Origin: Hydractinia symbiolongicarpus
Lineage: Eukaryota > Cnidaria > Hydrozoa > Anthoathecata > Hydractiniidae
Reading direction: 5' to 3'
Length of the DNA: 64,000 nt
NCBI RefSeq assembly: GCF_029227915.1
Contig: NC_079888.1
Coordinates: 1,688,501-1,752,500 of the forward strand
In this document: piece after piece, positions 57,950-64,000 of the stretch
Layout of the letters: each line of letters starts with the position of its first letter
How positions within the stretch are numbered: the stretch's first letter is position 1
Translations under genes and position numbers: made by a program
The notes under the pieces: model-generated
The model's input: the letters and a program-made list of their open reading frames with translations, nothing else
Told to the model about the DNA's origin: nothing
Databases searched by the model: none

Positions 57950-58890
57950 ATAGTAGTTCCGAGAAATCCTAAATATTATAAACGATATGTTGATGACACC
58001 TATCACCGCCGTAAGAAAGGAGTACCAGACGAACTCTTTGAAGCTCTTAACACTTACCCTCCCAATATCAAGCTGACCATAGAAGAGAATCTGTCTAAGT
58101 TCCTCGATACCCAGATTTCAAGAAATGAGAACGGCACTTATACATATAGTGTGTATAACAAAGAGTCAAAGTTACCCTTCCATTGGTCATCTAAAGTTCC
58201 CACACAATACAAACGTAGTATATAATCTAAGGTGAACTCCACAGAGCTGAAAGAATCGGAAGTTCTTTCAATCTTTGAGAAATCTTTGAGCTCCAAAGAA
58301 TCCGCAAAAAGTTCAAATCTGTAGGTTATCCGGTTCGTTTTATTGAAGCTCAAATAAACACTTTCAAGCTTAATCTGTCTGACGAAATGACAATCCCAGA
58401 CTGGTTGTTCAAAGAAGATAAAAAGAAAGTTTTTATCCAAATACCATTCTGTCCCAAGAATGAGGCGTCAATTAGAAAAGTTGCCAAAAACATAGAATCG
58501 TTTACGAATGGGGAAGTCAGAGTTGTTTATACGTGGAAAACTACTAAAGTCAGGTCTCTTTTCCCATTAAAGGATAAAGTTAACCACCATAACAAAGTCA
58601 TTTAGAAGGGAGAATGCGCAACGTGTAACACTATCTACATAGAAGAAACAATGAGAAATGCTGTTGTGAGATGGAAAGAACATAACTCCAACAGTGAGAA
58701 ATCCGAACCTTCTAAGCACTTAGTCAGAAATCCTGATCACGCCTTTAATTGGTCCATTTTGTCTAAGGCGCCAAGAGACAATAGAAAAAGAAAGATTTTG
58801 GAGGCATTTTTCATTTGTTCCCATAAGGCCCTCTTGAATGATCAAAAAGAGACCAAATCACTTTTGTTATTTAGGAATGGAGTTACATAG
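57950..58890 (+). pseudogene. Penelope-like element: reverse transcriptase end and GIY-YIG domain, broken
   Basis: NPKYYKRYVDDTYHRRKK contains the RT active-site motif YVDD. GVPDELFEALNTYPPNIKLT and KFLDTQISRNENGTYTY follow, then frameshifts. KKFKSVGYPVRFIEAQINTF leads to the frame 58387-58605. The endonuclease part is KGECATCNTIYIEETMRNAV, then RWKEH, and a conserved end (SKAPRDNRKRKILEAFF). The YIG motif is changed to YIE, and a TAG precedes KGEC. The upstream RT region is absent. The order RT then GIY-YIG is specific to Penelope-like elements. Confidence 0.8.
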
Positions 58891-61800
58891 CTTTTTAGCT
58901 ACACAATCGCCTGTTTTTATTCTCTATTCCCGTGGGAAATTAGTTTTTGTTTCTTTTATTTTATTTTATTTTTACACATGGTGATTTTGCACATTTTCTT
59001 TCTTTTGTTTCGCTTGTCCATGATTTTCACTTGTATTAGCTTAGGATATTTTTATCACTTGAAAATGTAACTCAGTTACGAAAATTTTATTTTTAATTTA
59101 TAAAACTTTTCTTATAAACGTGTTATAGTTACATGTTTTTGGATTTTGCCAACTTCAATAAATTGGATGGATGCTGAAAGTGACCATACTTTTATCAAAA
59201 GCAGATTCGGCAAAATGTTGGTAAAAAATATGTTGGCGGGGTTATTTAGTAACATCAACCTTTTAGAATAGCGTTTAAGAATTTCATCGAATGGGAAAGG
59301 CATGGATGTGATGACTGAAGATTGGGTTGCTTAGTTTTTAGCACAAGTTTAGGCTTAAAATTTTCAACTGGGTTTCTTATTAAAAACATGTACCGCACCA
59401 GTTATACTAAGATCACATAAAATAATATTACACAAGTTCTGCATTGTCTTTAATATTCGTCTCAATCAAGGCCTTTCACAAAGAACTTACAAAATCAGTA
59501 CTCGCAAAACGCGATTATCAAACTTGCCAATAGCAAAAATTTTAAAAGACCTTAACGAAAGACGAAGATGCCACAAACCGTTTGGCATAGATTTTGGCAT
59601 AAGTTTCAAAAATTAAATACATCAGCAAATTTTCCTAAAATTTGTTTAAAAATTTTCTATGTGAGAAAGGTTTTTACTTATGACATTGCATTTTACACGT
59701 CGCTGTTTGCTTTTGCAGAGTTTTCTGTACGGAAGAAAACCTGCATACCATATACGATTTATTTCCATCGCACTTTTACAACAAGGTTCAGAAAAATTGT
59801 CGATGAAATGAAGGCAAAGTTTGCGGATTTAGTAGTTGTAACTAAGCAGATTTTTGCAACAGGGATGCTTATCAACAACTTGAACCTCATCATTTATACT
59901 AAGACGGGTTAAAACAATCCTCACGGCATATCAAAAAAGTAATGCATTGCCTTAAATATTATTTGCAACCAAGCACTGTCACAAGCACCTCGGCGCAAAA
60001 ATCAGTACTCGCAAATCGACTATTAAACGCTCCGAAAGCATTAAAATTTAAGAGGACTTAAAACGCAATACTTTAGGTGACATACAAGTACTTGGACAAG
60101 TGCTTCAACTTTGCGTGTCAGTTAAATAAATTAGGTGAATTAGCAAATTTTGTTGTCGCGACAGAAAACACCAAAAATTTGGTTGACATGTTTAATGTGG
60201 GAAATGCCTAAAGCGCTTGCTAAAGCGTTGCATTGCAGACGTGTTTTTTTACGCGTTGCTGTATGTAACAGAATCTACGAACAATCAACGAAAAAACATT
60301 GTAATATTTTAAAGAACAAGGGTAAGGTTTTATATTTTAAATACTTACAACATGGTTGGCAATATCGTTCTTTTCTAAAGAGAATAAAATAACAAGTTTG
60401 ATAATCAATTCAAAGGTCAAATAAAAGGATGATTTTTCTAAAAATTTATATTCTTACGTTTCTTGTTGAATGTTGTTATCCACTAAGAACTTTTTGCAAA
60501 CGCTCAAGATTTAAGAGAAAGTCATAATTACTCTCCACGGAGCCATTGAAGTCAAGTTCTAACCAAAGACATAAAGATTGTCCTATGTTTTATTTTTAAT
60601 GATAACAGTGGCGATCTGTTTATATGTATAGGATTCCCTGATGATCTATCAAATAAATAAGATGTTAACCTAAAGATAGTAATATCTTTTAAACGTGTCT
60701 CGATAACATTTTTGGTTGCCTCATATTTAGATATTAAAATCTGGGATTTTGTACTGTTTTACGGGCAGGTTAAGAAAATACCTAACAATCTGTATGAAGA
60801 AAGTGAAGTTTATAGTACAGACCAAATGTTTTTTTATGATTAGAATCATTGATGAAGTCTTGCTCCATGGAGAGCTAGATCTTTGCACATATCTTCGGAG
60901 TATTTTTGTCGGAACCACTTTTCAAAATAAAGAATCTAAATTTTGCGATAATTATTGTTTTGCTAAAATAACGAAGATATATGTACCTATACATACATTA
61001 TACAGCTACAAATGATTTTTATCAATTCATGAAATTCGCAATTCTGCAAAAATTAATAAAATTAAATAAGATTAAGGGTAATCTTATTTATCATGGGATA
61101 TTTTGGAGTCTTTATATCCGGAGTGGGTTAAATCAACCCCTTCTCAGTATCTCTGCAACCACTTGATGTAAGCAACCAAATCTTGCACAATGTTTAAGCA
61201 AGGTTTTTAATTTTCTTTTGTCTAAATACTAAACTAATAACCTTTGTTTCCAGTCCTAAGCAATTCCGCGGCTTGTCGCAAAATATGTGAAAACAAGACC
61301 ACCCCAAAATAGAATTTTACTTTTTGCGGTTTCTATTCTGTATGTTTAATTTCGTAACTATCTATGTATCTTGCTTGCGTTTTGCACCTGTGTCATGTCC
61401 CCCCTCTTTGTTCAGGATTCGTTGTAATAAAGTTTGGATAGTACTTGTGGACAATTCACTCATATATTCGAACGAACGAATGACGTTGCAGAAATACTAA
61501 TACTAGGTATGTGAAGTTACAATATGCACTTCTCCCAGCTTGTTGTATATTTTATTACAATCCCCTATACACAGGTTTTTATAAGCAAAATTAAACAATT
61601 TCACATGTTGTAACCAATTGACTATTCCTCTCGTCTATTTTAATGACAATTAACATAACACGGTATCGAAACGTAAGCTCGTTTGATTAAATCGTGTGCG
61701 TCTGCCATATCGGTAAGAAAGACGAGGAAAACAGGGTGGCTACATTATTTTTTTGACTGTAACAATATTTGTCACTTGGTCCAAATTTAGTAATCTTTTG

Positions 61801-62442
61801 CTTTTTAAATTAAGAGTATATTAAGAACGTACTCAGTCTGAATTCCCCCATAGATTAAGGATCAAATAATGTGAGTCTAGAATAGCTAATTATTTTCGAA
61901 TACTTACAAGTTAAGGTACCGTTGTTTTTCTAATTATAAAATAAATTATTTTCGCGCGTTAAAAATTGAAGGAAAATAAAATAGAAACGGGAACGAAAAT
62001 AAACACGCGTTATTAATAAAAGGCAAAAAAAATTATAAGCCCGAAAAATAAGAATTTTTTTTAAATTATATTATCTGCCTTCTGTGATTAAACATAATTT
62101 GCTTTTTTACTTTTTTTATAAATCTTGTTAGAAGAAACATGGTACTTCCACTAAGTGGGATAGATTTTTTTCATACTCTATCAATGTTATCCGCCACAAG
62201 TAGATTCCACTCACTTGCGTACTGTACTGATATGTAAATAAAATAAGTTTGACATGAATTTTTGCTAAAAATGGCCTATGCGCGATAATTAGAGACCGTG
62301 TTAAATTAGACAAACTACGGTATATATTTTACTAGTTTTTGAATGACTATCCTGTATAAATACTCGTGATAAATAAATAAAGACTAACAGTTCCAAATCC
62401 TGTGGGGCGGAATAAACAAACAGAAAAACAGCAACAAAAAAA
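58891..62442. other. Intergenic, no supported gene
   Basis: A weak duplication links 59480-59560 and 59995-60070 ('aaaatcagtactcgcaaa...'). The longest frame (59568-59912, 114 residues) shows no motif. AT-rich throughout. A polyA-like 'aataaa' is frequent and not informative. Confidence 0.5.
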
Positions 62443-62579
62443 TTAAATATTTCCTTCTGGCTGGTTTGCCTTTTGGCGACCGGCACCACCCTTTTGATCA
62501 GGGGCTTTTTTTAGCTTTATTGCAATTTGATTGCGCACATCTTTCTCCGTGGCTGCAGGGTACTTTCGTGCCATAGCGT
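62443..62579 (-). CDS. Terminal exon of host-like gene 2, paralogous to gene 1
   Basis: After TTTTTTTTCAG the exon encodes (G)AC-phase D, then AMARKYPAATEKDVRNQIAI, KLKKAPDQKGGAGRQKANQP, EGNI and TAA. It is 137 nt, exactly as the terminal exon of gene 1 at 55366-55502. The core DVxxxxAxKxAPDxxGxxGRxxxN is shared. Third-codon differences (GAC/GAT, GGA/GGT) support this frame as coding. Function unknown. Confidence 0.55.
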
Positions 62580-62799
62580 CTGAAAAAAAAGACGACTGTG
62601 AGATTTGTTTTTTCTCATTTTAATTCTAAAATTTGAAATGGCCTCCTCGCAAGTTAGCAAAGAAAGTTTATAGTGAAAAGTCTACAAAAGGAAAATAAAT
62701 TGCCATTAAATTCTAATTTTTTATTTGATATGCAAGATTTCCAGACCAATGACGATCGGTGTTAAAGAACAAAAATCATAATTGTACAGTGAATAGTAG

Positions 62800-62874
62800 C
62801 TATCCGTATCGGCTAAGTGTTTGTTTGACGGCATCCTTATAGTCGGACCCACCAATATTCCGAATACGCTGAAT
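62800..62874 (-). CDS. Possible exon of host-like gene 2
   Basis: After TTCTTTACTTAG, 24 codons encode IQRIRNIGGSDYKDAVKQTL followed by SRYG and TAG. The strong acceptor and balanced composition suggest a terminal exon. It has no donor and ends in a stop, so it may be an alternative end rather than internal to the 62443-62579 exon chain. Confidence 0.35.
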   Translation of the reverse strand: MQRIRNIGGSDYKDAVKQTLSRYG

Positions 62875-63097
62875 CTAAGTAAAGAAGAAATCAACTAACC
62901 TCTTTGCACCTTAAAAATATTTGATTAACGAGTACTAGGGCACCAAAAATTTTTAAGACAAGAAAAAAGGATATTATGAGAAAAGAAACTGTACAAAGAA
63001 ACTGGGAATTGATAAAAATAAAGAAGACCTTTCAAAATTCTTTAATGTTGTGTATCAGTTTTTCGCAAACATAGCAAGTAAATGTAATGCAGCATAC

Positions 63098-63241
63098 CAT
63101 GTCCTTAACAGATTCTTCCACATCAATTTCTGATGTATCATCTAATATGTCATCACTACTTTCACTATCGTCTTGCCTTAAAAACTCCTCAACTTTTTGC
63201 TTCAACCTCCGTCATTCATTCCGCCTCTTTGACTTATCCAT
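63098..63241 (-). CDS. Possible first exon of host-like gene 2, with an in-frame TGA
   Basis: ATG at 63241, 48 codons, then ATG|GTATGC donor. It encodes MDKSKRRNE, TGA, then RRLKQKVEEFLRQDDSESSD and ILDDTSEIDVEESVKDM. A basic start followed by a Ser/Asp-rich acidic stretch looks like a genuine protein N-terminus. The TGA sits where CGA (Arg) would fit and could be a C-to-T change at a CpG. Either this allele or gene is broken, or the real start is the next codon group. Confidence 0.4.
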
Positions 63242-64000
63242 TTCTGAAATAAGTTTAATGCTTCTATCAATGATCTTAATAAAATATTTAGTTAAATAAT
63301 TTTTAAGAAAGTTACAGAAACGTGTCTATGACAGGCAAAGTAATGTCTTTTTTCCTTAAGATATAGCTGCAAGATGTCACAAATATTTCTCTCTATTTTG
63401 TATGACTCTCTGATAATCTTAATTTGGAAATTTTATTAAGACACAGGTACTTTTTGTGATGTAAATACTTTTGTTTCATTTAAAAATCCAATTATACAAG
63501 TCACGCAGAATCAATTTTCATTATTTGTTGGTTGTGTACTTTATTGCTGCCTTTTTCAGTCTGTTTTGTGCGCGGACGGTACACAAGAAAGCAGACGCAA
63601 CCATGCGAACACACGGGGGAGGTGGAATAAAATACGGTACATCGGTCGGTCTAGTACAGTATGATGATGACGTTTCATATTGCGTCGTTTACTGCGCTTG
63701 CATCCTTTTTGCTGCTTGAAGAAACTCTTTATGTTAAGATTTCAATCAATTCTCACTTTTACCACACGCTTGTCCTATTCGTACGGAGACTAGAATCAAT
63801 GTGAAAAGTGCGCGAAAAAACTATAAAAACCCAATTAAAATTAATGTGACGTGACGGGTCTTCATCTCCGAGACAGATCTTCATCGTTTATGTTCAAAAC
63901 ACTCCCCACCAGTGAGTACTCGTCTACGAACGACTGTCCATCCAGTAACGCTTTATTTGATATAATTGATTATCTTGCTTACGTCGGACTCGCTAAAGAT
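63242..64000. other. Right end, no firm gene
   Basis: The minus strand near 63870-63965 reads KALLDGQSFVDEYSLVGSVL and NINDEDLSRR before a stop. It might be the last exon of a gene outside the window. The plus-strand frame 63471-63719 has a Gly-rich centre but no recognised domain. Confidence 0.3.

Noticed and set aside
59568-59912. 114-residue plus-strand frame
   Set aside because: No motif, AT-driven composition (Phe, Lys, Ile, Tyr), and only a diffuse local duplication around it.

Overview
The window looks like AT-rich nuclear DNA of an invertebrate animal, most likely a cnidarian and perhaps a hydrozoan. The reasons are many short exons with GT/AG introns, TAGC-tract-rich intergenic DNA, and a repeat load of piggyBac-, ISL2EU-, Crypton- and Penelope-type fragments. 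There is no sign of bacterial gene organisation. The taxon is an inference from style, not from a marker gene. Most long open frames are transposon debris or repeats, and only a few exons look like host genes.

Layout. 0.9-2.2 kb: a piggyBac-like element with matching termini and a CTAA target duplication, carrying one acidic ORF. 2.5-3.6 kb: broken pieces of an ISL2EU-like element. 5.5 kb: a tRNA-like sequence. 8.2-10.7 kb: a decayed tyrosine-recombinase (YR, Crypton-like) element on the minus strand. 12.3-14.2 kb, possibly to 16.5 kb: a spliced minus-strand host gene with a DBF4-type zinc finger and the DBF4 'M' region, that is, a likely DBF4 homologue. 17.6-31.6 kb and 32.6-51.2 kb: two diverged, direct, nearly adjacent copies (A and B) of one large segment. 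Each holds a YR element, MITE-like repeats and a 92-bp satellite array; both start right after an (ATT)n tract. Copy B also keeps about 7 kb that copy A lost, including a SET-domain fragment upstream of the YR gene, a Penelope scrap and an ISL2EU transposon at 40.2-44.3 kb. 52-64 kb: two more MITEs, a third minisatellite cassette, a broken Penelope-like element, and two minus-strand exon clusters whose last exons are homologous and of equal length.

How parts relate. The three YR elements share the order zinc finger(s), tyrosine recombinase, Myb/SANT-like tail. Copy B shows that the family once began with a SET methyltransferase domain and a DBF4-type zinc finger. Copies A and B share the same recombinase frameshift, so the element was already dead when the block duplicated. 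The ISL2EU element has a THAP plus DDE transposase on the minus strand and a SWIM/YqaJ nuclease gene on the plus strand, converging on each other. Both are damaged: the nuclease lost its catalytic core and the transposase has two frame breaks.

The most interesting item is the SET + DBF4-type zinc finger + YR architecture. Next come the three minisatellite cassettes placed at the edges of the duplicated blocks.
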